A DNA stretch of 64,000 nt from CALBPI01 sp039821605 (GTDB taxonomy: Bacteria > Pseudomonadota > Gammaproteobacteria > Steroidobacterales > Woeseiaceae): NCBI GenBank assembly GCA_039821605.1, contig JBCBNV010000003.1, forward strand, positions 124,001 to 188,000, in the 5' to 3' direction. Of this stretch, positions 26,433-36,017 are shown in pieces. Under the pieces are notes generated by a model. That model saw nothing but the letters and a program-made list of their open reading frames with translations, was not told the origin of the DNA and ran no database searches. Position 1 is the first letter of the stretch. Every line of letters begins with the position of its first letter. A program made the translations under genes and the position numbers.

Positions 26433-26471
26433 TTGCACGCGTTGTTATGGTGTTATATGTTACTACAACAC
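26433..26471 (+). promoter_or_regulatory. promoter with overlapping inverted repeat upstream of the RND operon
   Basis: TTGCAC (26433-26438) and TATGTT (26456-26461) are separated by 17 bp and form a plausible promoter. GTGTT-N12-AACAC (26450-26471) is an inverted repeat that covers the -10. The segment is strongly AT-rich compared with surrounding DNA. This arrangement fits repression of the efflux operon by a dimeric regulator; no regulator gene is adjacent. Confidence 0.5.
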
Positions 26472-26497
26472 TAGAACAGTAAATCGGGAGCGACTCC

Positions 26498-26773
26498 GTG
26501 CTGACGCGCGAGAACGATGCACCAATCGCGACGCGACGACACGATGGCCTGGCGGCGGGACTACGACCCCTGCTTTCCTTCTTCCTGACCACAGGCACGG
26601 CGTTCATTGCCGTCGTGTGCATCCATTTGGGCGCGGGCGGCATCCAACAGGGAAATGCCAACGTATATCCGTTGCAGGAGCCACCCAGCGCCGAACTCGA
26701 GTTTGCACCGCTGACCTCGACGCTCGACCTGGAACCTGCGCGCGACCTGCCGCTACAACCCGACACGTTCTGA
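26498..26773 (+). CDS. small single-pass membrane protein at the head of the RND operon
   Basis: The 91-residue protein starts at GTG with GGGAG 7 bp upstream. It has one hydrophobic segment (about 24-47, LLSFFLTTGTAFIAVVCIHL) and a Pro/Leu/Glu-rich C-terminal part that would lie in the periplasm. The adaptor gene follows after 38 bp, so it is likely a leader or accessory subunit of the pump. No family recognised. Confidence 0.65.
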   Translation: MLTRENDAPIATRRHDGLAAGLRPLLSFFLTTGTAFIAVVCIHLGAGGIQQGNANVYPLQEPPSAELEFAPLTSTLDLEPARDLPLQPDTF

Positions 26774-26811
26774 ACACGTCAAGAATCAAATGAACCCTGG
26801 ACGGCCACACC

Positions 26812-27957
26812 ATGAACCACCCAATGCGACCTGCCCCCCGTAATCTCGCCCTGCTATTGCTGTCGCTCACGCTCGCAGCCTGCGGCGGTGGCGGTAACAC
26901 GGACGGTGATGTCGACGGTGAAGAAACCGTCGCCGAAAACGGCGAGTCCGAACAGCCCGAGGCAATCATCCCCGTGGAGGTGATGACCGTCGAACGCGGC
27001 GACATCTTCGCGGCCTACACGGGCAGCGCATCGCTCGAAGCCTTCGACGAAGCCGGCGTCGTGGCGAAGGTAGGCGGTGAGGTTCGCCAGATCCTCGTCG
27101 AGGAAGGCGACTTCGTGCAACGCGGCGACGTGCTCGCACGGCTTGACGGTGACCGACTGCGACTCGAGCTCGAGCAATCCCGCGCCAATGTGTCGCGGCT
27201 GGAGCAGGAGTACGAGCGCAGCGTTGAGCTCAACCAGAAGGGCCTGCTCGCAGCCAGCGCGTTCGAAACGACCAAGTACGAGCTCGATGGCCTCAAAGCG
27301 CAGTACGAACTGGCCAAACTCGAATACGCCTACACCACAATCCGGGCACCGATCTCGGGCGTCGTCTCTGCGCGCGACATCAAGGTCGGCAACACGATTG
27401 AACGCAACGCGCCCACGTTCCGGATCACGGCGCTCGACCCCCTCGTCGCCTACCTCTACGTCCCGGAACGCGAATTCGGTCGCATCGACTCGGGACAACC
27501 CGTGCGCATGCGCATTGACGCACTGCCCGGCGAATTGTTCGAAGGCACGGTGGCGCGCATCAGCCCGACCGTGGACCCCGAAACGGGCACGTTCAAGGCA
27601 ACCGTCGAGATCAGCGACACGGAGTCGCGACTCAAGCCCGGCATGTTTGGTCGACTGGCCGTGATTTACGACCAGCAACGCGACACCTTGCTGCTCCCGC
27701 GCGACGCGCTCATCGAAACCACGAGCGGCAACAGCGTCTTCGTGGTCCGTGACGGCGTTGCAGAACGTGTCGACGTCGAAACGGGCTACAGCTGGGAAGG
27801 CGAAGTCGCCGTGCTGGAGGGTCTGGCCGATGAGGACCGCGTTGTAGTCGTCGGACAGGCAGCCCTCAAGACGGGCAGCAAGGTTCGCGTCATCGGCGAG
27901 GAGACGTCCACGCTGGCAACGGCCTCCGAAGACTCCGAAACCGTCGCCGGGACCTGA
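26812..27957 (+). CDS. RND efflux periplasmic adaptor (membrane fusion) lipoprotein
   Basis: The 381-residue protein has a lipoprotein signal ending in LTLAACGGGG. The order is typical of HlyD/AcrA-type adaptors: a split lipoyl domain (VAKVGGEVRQILVEEGDFV, then YAYTTIRAPISGVVS), an alpha-helical hairpin (about 118-165), a beta-barrel (LVAYLYVPEREF) and a membrane-proximal domain. It links the inner-membrane permease to an outer-membrane channel, for which no gene is present here. It is followed after 3 bp by the first permease. Confidence 0.94.
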   Translation: MNHPMRPAPRNLALLLLSLTLAACGGGGNTDGDVDGEETVAENGESEQPEAIIPVEVMTVERGDIFAAYTGSASLEAFDEAGVVAKVGGEVRQILVEEGDFVQRGDVLARLDGDRLRLELEQSRANVSRLEQEYERSVELNQKGLLAASAFETTKYELDGLKAQYELAKLEYAYTTIRAPISGVVSARDIKVGNTIERNAPTFRITALDPLVAYLYVPEREFGRIDSGQPVRMRIDALPGELFEGTVARISPTVDPETGTFKATVEISDTESRLKPGMFGRLAVIYDQQRDTLLLPRDALIETTSGNSVFVVRDGVAERVDVETGYSWEGEVAVLEGLADEDRVVVVGQAALKTGSKVRVIGEETSTLATASEDSETVAGT

Positions 27958-27960
27958 TCC

Positions 27961-30900
27961 GTGGCCAATTCCGAACGCAGAGAACGCGACGGCCTCTGGA
28001 TCGTTCGCAAGGCGACCGAGCGCCCGGTTACGGTGCTCATGCTGTTCGTCGCCATCATCATGTTTGGCTACGTGTCGCTGACCCGCCTCTCAGTAAACCT
28101 GCTGCCCGACCTCTCCTATCCCACGCTGACGGTGCGTACGGAGCTCACGGGCGCGGCACCACAAGAAATCGAAAGCCTCGTGACGAAGCCCGTCGAAGAG
28201 ACCGTGGGCACGATAAGTGGCGTGCGCCAGGTTCGCTCGGTGTCTCGCACCGGTCAGTCCGATGTGATCGTCGAGTTCAACTGGGGCACGGACATGAACC
28301 TCGCGAGCGTGGATGTTCGCGAGAAGCTCGACATCCTCGAGCTGCCCCTTGAGGCGCGGCGCCCGCTGCTGCTGCGCTTCGACCCGTCAAGCGAACCCGT
28401 GATGCGAATCGCTGTCGGCCCCGAGAACGAGGACGCCGCGCCGCTCGATGTCGATACGCTCAAGGCACTGCGCCAATTCGGCGAGGACGACCTCAAGGAC
28501 CAGCTGGAGAGCGTCGAAGGTGTGGCCGCGGCGAAAGTATCGGGTGGCCTCGAAGACGAGATTCAGGTCCGCGTCGATCAGCAGAAACTGGCGCAGCTCA
28601 ACCTGTCGATCAGTGAGGTGGCCGAACGGCTGCGCGCCGAGAACGTCAATCTGGCAGGCGGCCGGCTCGAACAGGGTCTGCGTCGATTCCTGGTCCGCAC
28701 GGTCAACGAATTTGACTCTGTCGAGGCCTTCGCTGACGCCATCATCGCCAACCGCAACGGCCAACCGATTTACCTTCGCGACGTGGCCGTTGTCACGCGC
28801 GGCTACAAGGACCGTGAGGCGATCACACGCGTCAATGGCCGCGAGGTCATCGAAATCGCGCTCTACAAGGAAGGCGACGCCAACACCGTGCTCGTCGCCG
28901 GCAACATCGAGCGGCGGCTGAATCGCCTGCGCGAGGACTTGCCTGAAGGCACAGCGCTGACCGTGCTCGCCGACCAGTCGGCCTTTATCAGCGAAGCTGT
29001 GGACAATGTGAAGTCGGCCGCCTTGTGGGGCGGCATTCTGGCCATCATCGTGCTCTACGGCTTCCTGCGCGATGCGCGCGCAACGGTGATTATCGGTCTC
29101 GCCATCCCGATCTCGGTGATCGGCACGTTCGCGCTCATGCACCTGTCGGACCTCAGTCTCAACATCATGTCGCTCGGCGGCATCGCGCTTGCGATCGGCT
29201 TGCTCGTCGACAACGCGATCGTTGTACTCGAGAGCATCGTCGACAAGCGTGAGCAAGGCGTCCCGCTGCTCAAAGCCGCGCAAGAGGGTACGAGCGAAGT
29301 CGCGGGCGCCGTGTTCGCCGCAACGCTGACGACGATCGCCGTGTTCTTCCCCATGGTGTTTGTCACCGGTGTCGCGGGCGAGTTGTTTCGTGACCAGTCA
29401 TTGACAGTCACCTACGCGCTGTTGTTCTCGCTGCTGCTCGCGGTGCTGCTCATTCCGATGATGGCTTCCTCGGGCGCACGACGCGGCTTCATCGAGAGCG
29501 AGGAATCGAGGCGCCTGGGTTTCTTTGCGCGGATCTGGGCCGTCAACATGCGTGCGGTTCGTGCCGTTGGCCGTGCCATCGCGTTTGTCGGCCGACTCGT
29601 CGGATCGGTACCCGCATTCCTGTTTGGCGGGCTCTACCGCATCGCGGCGCGCCTCTACACGCCCATTCTCGAGTGGTCACTGCGGCACCGCGCCATCGTC
29701 TGTCTCGCGGCAACGGCACTGTTCGCCGCGACGATGTCCCTTGTGCCGCGCCTGGGTACCGAACTCATTCCGCAGCTCTCGCAGGGCGAATTCTCCATCA
29801 ATCTGCGCATGGCACCCGGCACCCCGCTGGCCCAGACCGATGCCGCCGTGTTGCGCGCCTATGGCGCCGCGCAGGCGGTTTCGGACATAGAACAGTCCTT
29901 CTCGGTCACCGGCACGGGCAACCGTCTGGACGCGAATCCCGTCGATGCCGGTGAGCACACGGGCGTCCTTTCGATTCGCATGAAAGACGGCGCGACGCGC
30001 GAAGACGAGACGCGCGCCATGAACCGGCTGCGCACCGGTCTCGATGCGATCCCGGGTCTGACTTACGACTTCGAGCGACCTGCCCTGCTCGCCCTGAGTA
30101 CGCCCGTAGAGGTCGTCTTCCGCGGGTACAACCTCGATGCACTGCGCACCCACGCTTCCGCCATGGCTGCGCAGATGGCCTCGGACCCGCAGTTCACGGA
30201 CGTGCGGTCAAACATCGAGGGCGGCAATCCTGAAATCCAGATTGAGTTCGATCAGGAGCGCGCCGCCGCACTGGGCCTGCGCGTTCGCGACATCGCGGAC
30301 CGCGTTGTCGGTAACGTCCGCGGCAACGTGGCGACCCGTTACAGCTGGCGCGACAAGAAGATCGATGTGACCGTACGCAGCGTCGAAACCAATGACGCCT
30401 CTATCGAGGACGTGCGCGCGCTCATCGTCAACCCGGGCAGCGCGCGTCCCGTGAGCCTGTCTGATGTGGCCACCATCCGACTTGCGACGGGGCCTTCAGA
30501 GATTCGCCGTTTCGACCAGGATCGTGTCGCGGTCGTCTCTGCGTCACTGGCGTTCGGTGACCTCGGTTCGGCTGCGGCGCGTCTTGAGCGCATTCTGAGC
30601 AACACGCCCCTGGCGGAAGGCATCAATGCCGAAGTGCTGGGCCAAAGCGAAGACATGCAGGAATCGCTGGCGTCGATGCAGTTCACGCTGATCCTCGCCG
30701 TGTTCCTCGTCTACCTCGTCATGGCCTCGCAATTCGAATCGCTGATCCACCCGTTCGTGATCCTGTTCACGATCCCGCTGGCGCTCGTGGGCGCCGTACT
30801 GGCGCTGTTCATCACGGGCACGACAATCAATGTGGTTGCGTTTATCGGTGTCATCATGCTTGCGGGTATCGTGGTCAACAACGCGATTGTCCTCATCGAT

Positions 30901-31221
30901 ACGATCAATCAGTTGCGCAACAAAGGGCTCGTGCGCGGTCAGGCCATTCGCGACGCGGCACGCGCGCGGTTGCGCCCGATCCTCATGACCACGCTGACGA
31001 CAGCGCTGGGGTTGTTGCCCATGGCCGTGGGCTTTGGCGAAGGCGCCGAAGTCCGAACGCCCATGGCCATCACGGTCATCGGGGGCCTCGTCACCTCCAC
31101 GCTGCTGACGCTTGTCGTTATCCCCGTGGTCTATGATCTGCTGGACCGCGAGAAAGCGCCCGCGCCGGAGCCAGAACCCCAGGTCGCGCCGGGCGGTGAT
31201 AAAGTGGTGGCCTCGTCATGA
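27961..31221 (+). CDS. RND efflux permease, first of a pair
   Basis: The 1086-residue protein starts at GTG and has the AcrB/HAE layout: TM1, a large periplasmic loop, TM2-7, a second loop, TM8-12. TM4 has GLLVDNAIVVLES, where AcrB has VDD, so the proton-relay pair is VDN as in several non-enterobacterial RND pumps. A roughly 60-residue insertion (SRRLGFFARIWAV to GGLYRIAARLY) lies between TM6 and the second half. Its end overlaps the second permease by 4 bp. Confidence 0.94.
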   Translation: MANSERRERDGLWIVRKATERPVTVLMLFVAIIMFGYVSLTRLSVNLLPDLSYPTLTVRTELTGAAPQEIESLVTKPVEETVGTISGVRQVRSVSRTGQSDVIVEFNWGTDMNLASVDVREKLDILELPLEARRPLLLRFDPSSEPVMRIAVGPENEDAAPLDVDTLKALRQFGEDDLKDQLESVEGVAAAKVSGGLEDEIQVRVDQQKLAQLNLSISEVAERLRAENVNLAGGRLEQGLRRFLVRTVNEFDSVEAFADAIIANRNGQPIYLRDVAVVTRGYKDREAITRVNGREVIEIALYKEGDANTVLVAGNIERRLNRLREDLPEGTALTVLADQSAFISEAVDNVKSAALWGGILAIIVLYGFLRDARATVIIGLAIPISVIGTFALMHLSDLSLNIMSLGGIALAIGLLVDNAIVVLESIVDKREQGVPLLKAAQEGTSEVAGAVFAATLTTIAVFFPMVFVTGVAGELFRDQSLTVTYALLFSLLLAVLLIPMMASSGARRGFIESEESRRLGFFARIWAVNMRAVRAVGRAIAFVGRLVGSVPAFLFGGLYRIAARLYTPILEWSLRHRAIVCLAATALFAATMSLVPRLGTELIPQLSQGEFSINLRMAPGTPLAQTDAAVLRAYGAAQAVSDIEQSFSVTGTGNRLDANPVDAGEHTGVLSIRMKDGATREDETRAMNRLRTGLDAIPGLTYDFERPALLALSTPVEVVFRGYNLDALRTHASAMAAQMASDPQFTDVRSNIEGGNPEIQIEFDQERAAALGLRVRDIADRVVGNVRGNVATRYSWRDKKIDVTVRSVETNDASIEDVRALIVNPGSARPVSLSDVATIRLATGPSEIRRFDQDRVAVVSASLAFGDLGSAAARLERILSNTPLAEGINAEVLGQSEDMQESLASMQFTLILAVFLVYLVMASQFESLIHPFVILFTIPLALVGAVLALFITGTTINVVAFIGVIMLAGIVVNNAIVLIDTINQLRNKGLVRGQAIRDAARARLRPILMTTLTTALGLLPMAVGFGEGAEVRTPMAITVIGGLVTSTLLTLVVIPVVYDLLDREKAPAPEPEPQVAPGGDKVVASS

Positions 31222-34200
31222 TTCACACAGAGTTCTCATTGCGCCGCCCCGTTACCATCACGATGGTGTTCGCGGCGCTGGCCGCCATCGGGCTCATCTC
31301 GAGTCGCCTGTTGCCGCTTGAGGAATTTCCCGACATCGAATGGCCGGGCTTCTTCGTGAACATTCCCTACGAGGGCTCGACACCTTCGGAGACCGAGCGC
31401 GAAATCACCCGTCCGGCGGAGGAAGCACTGGCCACCCTGCCCGGCGTGCAACGCATGTACTCGTGGTCTCGCGAGAACGGCAGCCAGATCTGGATGGAGT
31501 ATGGCTTCAACTCCAACCAGAAGACCGCAGCCGTCGAGGCCCGCGTGAAACTCGACGCGATACGCGACCAGTTACCCACCGACCTTGAACGCATCCAGGT
31601 CTTCAGCGGGTCGCTGAACGACCAGCCCATTATGAACCTGCGTGTGTCGAGCGACCGCGACCTGTCCGAGCAGTACGAGATGCTCAACCGCCTTGTGAAA
31701 CGCCGCCTCGAGCGCCTCGAAGGCGTCTCGCAAGTGCAGATCGAAGGCGTCGAGCCACCCGAGGTCAAGATCCGGCTCGATGCAGGTCGTATCGCGGCGC
31801 ACGGGATCAATCTGGGCGAGCTCGGCGAGCTGCTTCGGCGCAGTAACTTCGTCGTCAGCGGCGGACAGATCACGGCCGGCAATGAACGCTGGTCGTTGCG
31901 CCCCAGTGGCGAGTTCAAGAGCCTCGACGACATTCGTAACCTCGTCGTCGACGGTCGCAGTTTGCGGCTGGGCGACATCGCCGAGGTGACACAGACACCC
32001 AAGGAACGCACCTACGGGCGCCACCTCGACGGCAACTACGCGATCGGCATTTCCGTGAGCCGCGCCACGGGCTACAACATGGTCGATGTCGCCGACCGCG
32101 TGAAGGCCGAGGTGGCCGCGATTGGTGACGAACCCGAAATGGTCGGCATCGAGATCTTCGATCTCTACAACCAGGCCGACTCGGTGCGCTCCTCGCTCAT
32201 CGACCTTGTGAAGTCGGGCATCATCGGTGCCCTGCTCGCCGTTATCGTCTTGTACTTTTTCCTGCGTCACATGACCTCGACGCTCATCGTGACGCTGTCA
32301 GTGCCGCTGTCGCTCATCATCACGCTGGGCGCGATGCACTTCATCGGGCTGTCGCTGAATATTCTGACGCTCATGGGGCTCATGCTCGCCGTGGGCATGC
32401 TTGTCGACAACTCCGTGGTGGTGACCGAGAGCATCTTCCGCTACCGACAGATGCACCCTGACGATCCCGAGCAAGCCACGCGCGAGGGCGTCAACGAAGT
32501 CGGCATCGCGGTCATCGCGAGCACGGCCACCTCCGTGTGCGTCTTCGCGCCGCTCGTGTTCGGTCAGGAAGTCGACATCATGGTGTTCCTGCGCCACGTC
32601 GGCATCACGATTTCCGTGGCCATCGTCTGTTCGCTCATCGTCGCGCAGACGCTCATCCCCATGCTCACGAGTCGCGTCAAGAACACCGCGTCGCTGAGCA
32701 CCACAAAATCGATCACCTGGCTCACGGAGCGCTACACACGCTGGCTCGGTCGCATCGTGCAGGCCCGTGGCTGGCGTCGCATCATCGCCCCCATCGTGGC
32801 GGTGCTGATCCTCATCTCCATGTTCATTCCGATGAGCACAGGGATGCTCAAGCAGGACATGTTCCCTGAAGAACCGACGCGCCGCGTCATGCTGCACTAC
32901 AACCTCAATGACGTATACGCACTCGAGCGCGTCGAGGCGGCCGTGAACCGCATTGAAGGCTTCCTGTTCGAAAACCAGGAACGCTTCGAAATCAAGGCCG
33001 TGTACAGCTACTGGGAGCGCGGTCGCGCCGAAACAACTCTGTTGCTGACCGACGAAGGCCCGACGACGGATTCACGCGACATCATGGCCAACATTCTCGA
33101 AGACCTGCCCGACATCGCCGTCGGCGAGCCGTCGTTCGAACGCAACAACCAGGGCTTCGGCGAAGGCTTCAGTGTCACGCTGACGGGCGAGTCGACGGAG
33201 CGGCTCATTGGCATCACGCGAGACGCCTATGGTCTGCTCCAGCAGATCGAAGGCCTCGATGATTTCTCGACGGACCTCTCGGCCGGGCAACGCGAGGTGC
33301 AGATTCGCATCGACCAGCAACGAGCGGCCCGTTACGGCATGACCGCCGAGTCCGTCGGTCAGGCCGTAGGCATCGCGTTGCGCGGCGAACGGCTGCGCGA
33401 ATTCCGCGGCGAGAACGGCGAGGTCGAAATGCGGATCGCGTTCAGCGACGACGATCGTCAGACGATCGACCAACTCGCCAACCTGCCCATTCCCGTCGCT
33501 GAGCCGATCGCGGGTCAGAGCACCGTTGCGCTGTCACGCATCGCGGCGCTCGAGCAGCTGCGCGCGCCGCGCAACATCCGCCGCACGGATCGCAAGACGT
33601 CGGTTTCGATCAACGCAGCACTCGTTGACGACGCCACGCTCGACGAAGTCAAACCCCGCGTGAAAGCGGTACTCGATGAACTCGACCTACCCGCAGGTTA
33701 CGCCTGGAACTTCGGCCGCGGCTTCGACCGGGCCGATGAAACACGCAACGTCCTGGTCGAGAACATCCTGCTCGGCATCCTGCTGATCCTCATCGTAATG
33801 GCCGCGCTGTTCGAGTCGCTGCTCTACCCGCTCTCGATCATGGTGTCGCTCGTCTACTCGTTTGTGGGCGTCGTGTGGTTCCTGACACTTACGGGAACAC
33901 CCATGACCTTCATGGCCATGATTGGGCTCATGATTCTCATCGGTGTCGTGGTCAACAACGGGATCGTACTCGTCGACCACATCAACAATCTGCGTCGGGA
34001 CGGCATGACACGGGATGCGGCTGTCCTGCAGGGCGCGCGCGATCGCCTACGACCCATCCTGATGACGGCCGCCACGACGATCCTGGGCCTGACGCCGCTT
34101 GCGGTGGGCGATACGCAGGTCGGCTCTGGCGGACCCGCGTACTACCCCATGGCGCGCGCCATTATCGGCGGCCTCGCCTTCTCCACACTCGTATCGCTGT

Positions 34201-34301
34201 TCGTCGTGCCCATGGTGTACATCGGGCTCGACAAGCTGAAGAACTGGAGTGGCTCGATCTGGAATGCCTCGGGGGCACGGCCCACGCCGGCTACAGGATA
34301 A
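31218..34301 (+). CDS. RND efflux permease, second of a pair
   Basis: The 1027-residue protein has the standard 12-TM RND layout with TM4 motif GMLVDNSVVVTES and TM10-11 GLMILIGVVVNNGIVLVDH. It is co-translated with the first permease through an ATGA overlap. Such tandem permeases can form mixed trimers, as MdtBC does, but the pump could also use either alone. The 3' end overlaps the next, convergent gene by 11 bp. The substrate is unknown. Confidence 0.93.
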   Translation: MIHTEFSLRRPVTITMVFAALAAIGLISSRLLPLEEFPDIEWPGFFVNIPYEGSTPSETEREITRPAEEALATLPGVQRMYSWSRENGSQIWMEYGFNSNQKTAAVEARVKLDAIRDQLPTDLERIQVFSGSLNDQPIMNLRVSSDRDLSEQYEMLNRLVKRRLERLEGVSQVQIEGVEPPEVKIRLDAGRIAAHGINLGELGELLRRSNFVVSGGQITAGNERWSLRPSGEFKSLDDIRNLVVDGRSLRLGDIAEVTQTPKERTYGRHLDGNYAIGISVSRATGYNMVDVADRVKAEVAAIGDEPEMVGIEIFDLYNQADSVRSSLIDLVKSGIIGALLAVIVLYFFLRHMTSTLIVTLSVPLSLIITLGAMHFIGLSLNILTLMGLMLAVGMLVDNSVVVTESIFRYRQMHPDDPEQATREGVNEVGIAVIASTATSVCVFAPLVFGQEVDIMVFLRHVGITISVAIVCSLIVAQTLIPMLTSRVKNTASLSTTKSITWLTERYTRWLGRIVQARGWRRIIAPIVAVLILISMFIPMSTGMLKQDMFPEEPTRRVMLHYNLNDVYALERVEAAVNRIEGFLFENQERFEIKAVYSYWERGRAETTLLLTDEGPTTDSRDIMANILEDLPDIAVGEPSFERNNQGFGEGFSVTLTGESTERLIGITRDAYGLLQQIEGLDDFSTDLSAGQREVQIRIDQQRAARYGMTAESVGQAVGIALRGERLREFRGENGEVEMRIAFSDDDRQTIDQLANLPIPVAEPIAGQSTVALSRIAALEQLRAPRNIRRTDRKTSVSINAALVDDATLDEVKPRVKAVLDELDLPAGYAWNFGRGFDRADETRNVLVENILLGILLILIVMAALFESLLYPLSIMVSLVYSFVGVVWFLTLTGTPMTFMAMIGLMILIGVVVNNGIVLVDHINNLRRDGMTRDAAVLQGARDRLRPILMTAATTILGLTPLAVGDTQVGSGGPAYYPMARAIIGGLAFSTLVSLFVVPMVYIGLDKLKNWSGSIWNASGARPTPATG

Positions 34302-35349
34302 ACGCCTTAGAAATCGACCAGACATCGCTGCCGAGCACCTGGCCCGGCGTCGAGAAGTGCTCGGAAACCACGAGCGAAGCCGTAACGCCGTCCGCGGCGC
34401 CATCGAGCACGTCGAAGGGTTCGGGAATCACCGAATTCTCGGTCGCGTAGGTGGCGTTGCGGTTCAGATGATCGGCCTGGCGCAACAGGTGCGGGCGAAA
34501 CTCGGGACCGCGCTCCAGCGCCAGCAGCGATTGGAAGGCGTTGTCTGACTGGCGCATGATGGCGCGACAATCATCGTCGCTGCCGTATTCGATCGTGCCC
34601 ACCTGCTTGTTGATCGCCACGGCCGCTTTCTCCACGAGACCGTATTCGTCAAAGTGCGCGTGCAGAAACTGCGCCATGGCGAGCACGTGCAGATTGATCA
34701 CCCGCCGGTCCTTGACGGCCAACTCGGCGAGCTCCGGTGGCTTGGCCTTCTTGAGCTGACGCACCTGCTCGATGGTCTGACCGTGCGCAATCATCTGCTG
34801 CTTCAGGTCCATGGCGAGCGCCTCGTGCTGCTCGTCCAATCGCCGCCGGCGCATGAAATGCCAGGGGCGCGATGCGGCCTGGCGCTGCTGCGCGCAGTCG
34901 GTCAGCTTCTGCTTCGTGAGCTCGATGGCACGCTCCTGCTCCACCGCAAGTTCACGCGACGTTTCCAGTCGCTGTTTGCGTGAGCTCTGCCACTGTTCGA
35001 TCTGCATGATCTGACGCCGGCCGGCAATCTGGCGACCCATATCGTTGGCCAGGTGACACAGCCGCTGGTGGCAACGGCGCCAAAGGCCGCGAAGGTGGTA
35101 GAACAGTGTCGTGGTCACGACGGTCTGCTGCTCTGTCAGCAAGTCCTCGAGGTACTCGAGGCGACGCTTCATGTTTGACGTTTCGGATTCCGCACGCCCC
35201 AGGGCGGCTTCAAGCTCGTAACGCTCGTTCCGCAGCCGGGCAAACTCCTTCTTGAGTCTGACGCGATTTGAGAACAATTCGAGCAGGCGATCGTCTTCGC
35301 CGCCACCCGAACGACGTCCGGAATTACCAAATATAGCGCTTAATGCCAT
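34291..35349 (-). CDS. coiled-coil hypothetical protein
   Basis: The 352-residue protein starts at ATG 35349. Residues 20-200 are dominated by long charged helices (RVRLKKEFARLRNERYELEA and following) consistent with coiled coil, with a basic patch HFMRRRRLDEQHEAL. The C-terminal third (about 215-350) is a compact domain with YGSDDDCRAIMRQSDNAFQS. No membrane segment or signal. It overlaps the RND permease 3' end by 11 bp. I do not recognise the family. Confidence 0.68.
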   Translation of the reverse strand: MALSAIFGNSGRRSGGGEDDRLLELFSNRVRLKKEFARLRNERYELEAALGRAESETSNMKRRLEYLEDLLTEQQTVVTTTLFYHLRGLWRRCHQRLCHLANDMGRQIAGRRQIMQIEQWQSSRKQRLETSRELAVEQERAIELTKQKLTDCAQQRQAASRPWHFMRRRRLDEQHEALAMDLKQQMIAHGQTIEQVRQLKKAKPPELAELAVKDRRVINLHVLAMAQFLHAHFDEYGLVEKAAVAINKQVGTIEYGSDDDCRAIMRQSDNAFQSLLALERGPEFRPHLLRQADHLNRNATYATENSVIPEPFDVLDGAADGVTASLVVSEHFSTPGQVLGSDVWSISKAFIL

Positions 35350-35425
35350 CTGCCGAGCATTGCACATAAGCCGCGCCGGAACGGTGACCAAGTGCACATT
35401 GCGGCCGCTCGGGCCGCCCGCGGGC

Positions 35426-35941
35426 TCAGCGCTGTGACGTACGCCCGCTGAAGTGGTGACCCGCGTCGATGCAGTATTCGAGCCACTTGTTGAGCATCAT
35501 GTTGTGCCGCCAGCGCGTGTCGAGCTCCTCGCGGTGGCAGCTCGCTATCCGGCGCAAAATGGCGTGCCGGTGACGTGAGGTCAGGCTCATGGCTTCTGCC
35601 AGGCGCCCATCAAAGTACACGCGCAGGCGCAGGTCCGGGTCGGCCAGCCAGTGATCGGTATCCGCAGCATCGCCGGCCTGCTTCGAACAGTGGCTCGTAT
35701 CCCCATTCCGCGCAAACAGGTAGGTGAGCTGCAGCGTGGCCGTATAGCGCGTGCGGTCAAGCACTTCGAGGTGCAGCGGCAGGTCCTTATCGACGACGGA
35801 GCAGTGCGCGCCCTGCAGATTCTCAATGTCATCGACGAGCTGTCGCAGCCGGATGAAGTTGCTTTCGTACAGGCTCATGAGACCCGCAAAGCTGCGCGCT
35901 TTGACGACGGTTTCCGGGACGATGAGGCTGTCGGTTTGCAT
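35426..35941 (-). CDS. DUF1249 (YqiB-like) protein
   Basis: The 171-residue protein fits the DUF1249/YqiB family: SFAGLMSLYESNFIRLRQLV near the N terminus and LRVYFDGRLAEAMSL in the middle, with WLEYCIDAGHHF at the end. In enterobacteria yqiB sits between nudF and cpdA; here it lies between the coiled-coil gene and ppsR. Function is unknown. Confidence 0.82.
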   Translation of the reverse strand: MQTDSLIVPETVVKARSFAGLMSLYESNFIRLRQLVDDIENLQGAHCSVVDKDLPLHLEVLDRTRYTATLQLTYLFARNGDTSHCSKQAGDAADTDHWLADPDLRLRVYFDGRLAEAMSLTSRHRHAILRRIASCHREELDTRWRHNMMLNKWLEYCIDAGHHFSGRTSQR

Positions 35942-35990
35942 GCCCGGAGCTTACCACAGGGCCTCGCGCGTCCTCGCGACGCAGCGCACG

Positions 35991-36011
35991 AAAAAAAGCC
36001 ACAAAAAGCTT
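35991..36011 (-). terminator. weak terminator-like sequence after ppsR
   Basis: On the minus strand AAGC-TTTTTGTG-GCTT is followed by a run of T, just 7 bp after the ppsR stop. The stem is only 4 bp, so it is at best a weak intrinsic terminator. Confidence 0.3.
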
Positions 36012-36017
36012 GACAAA

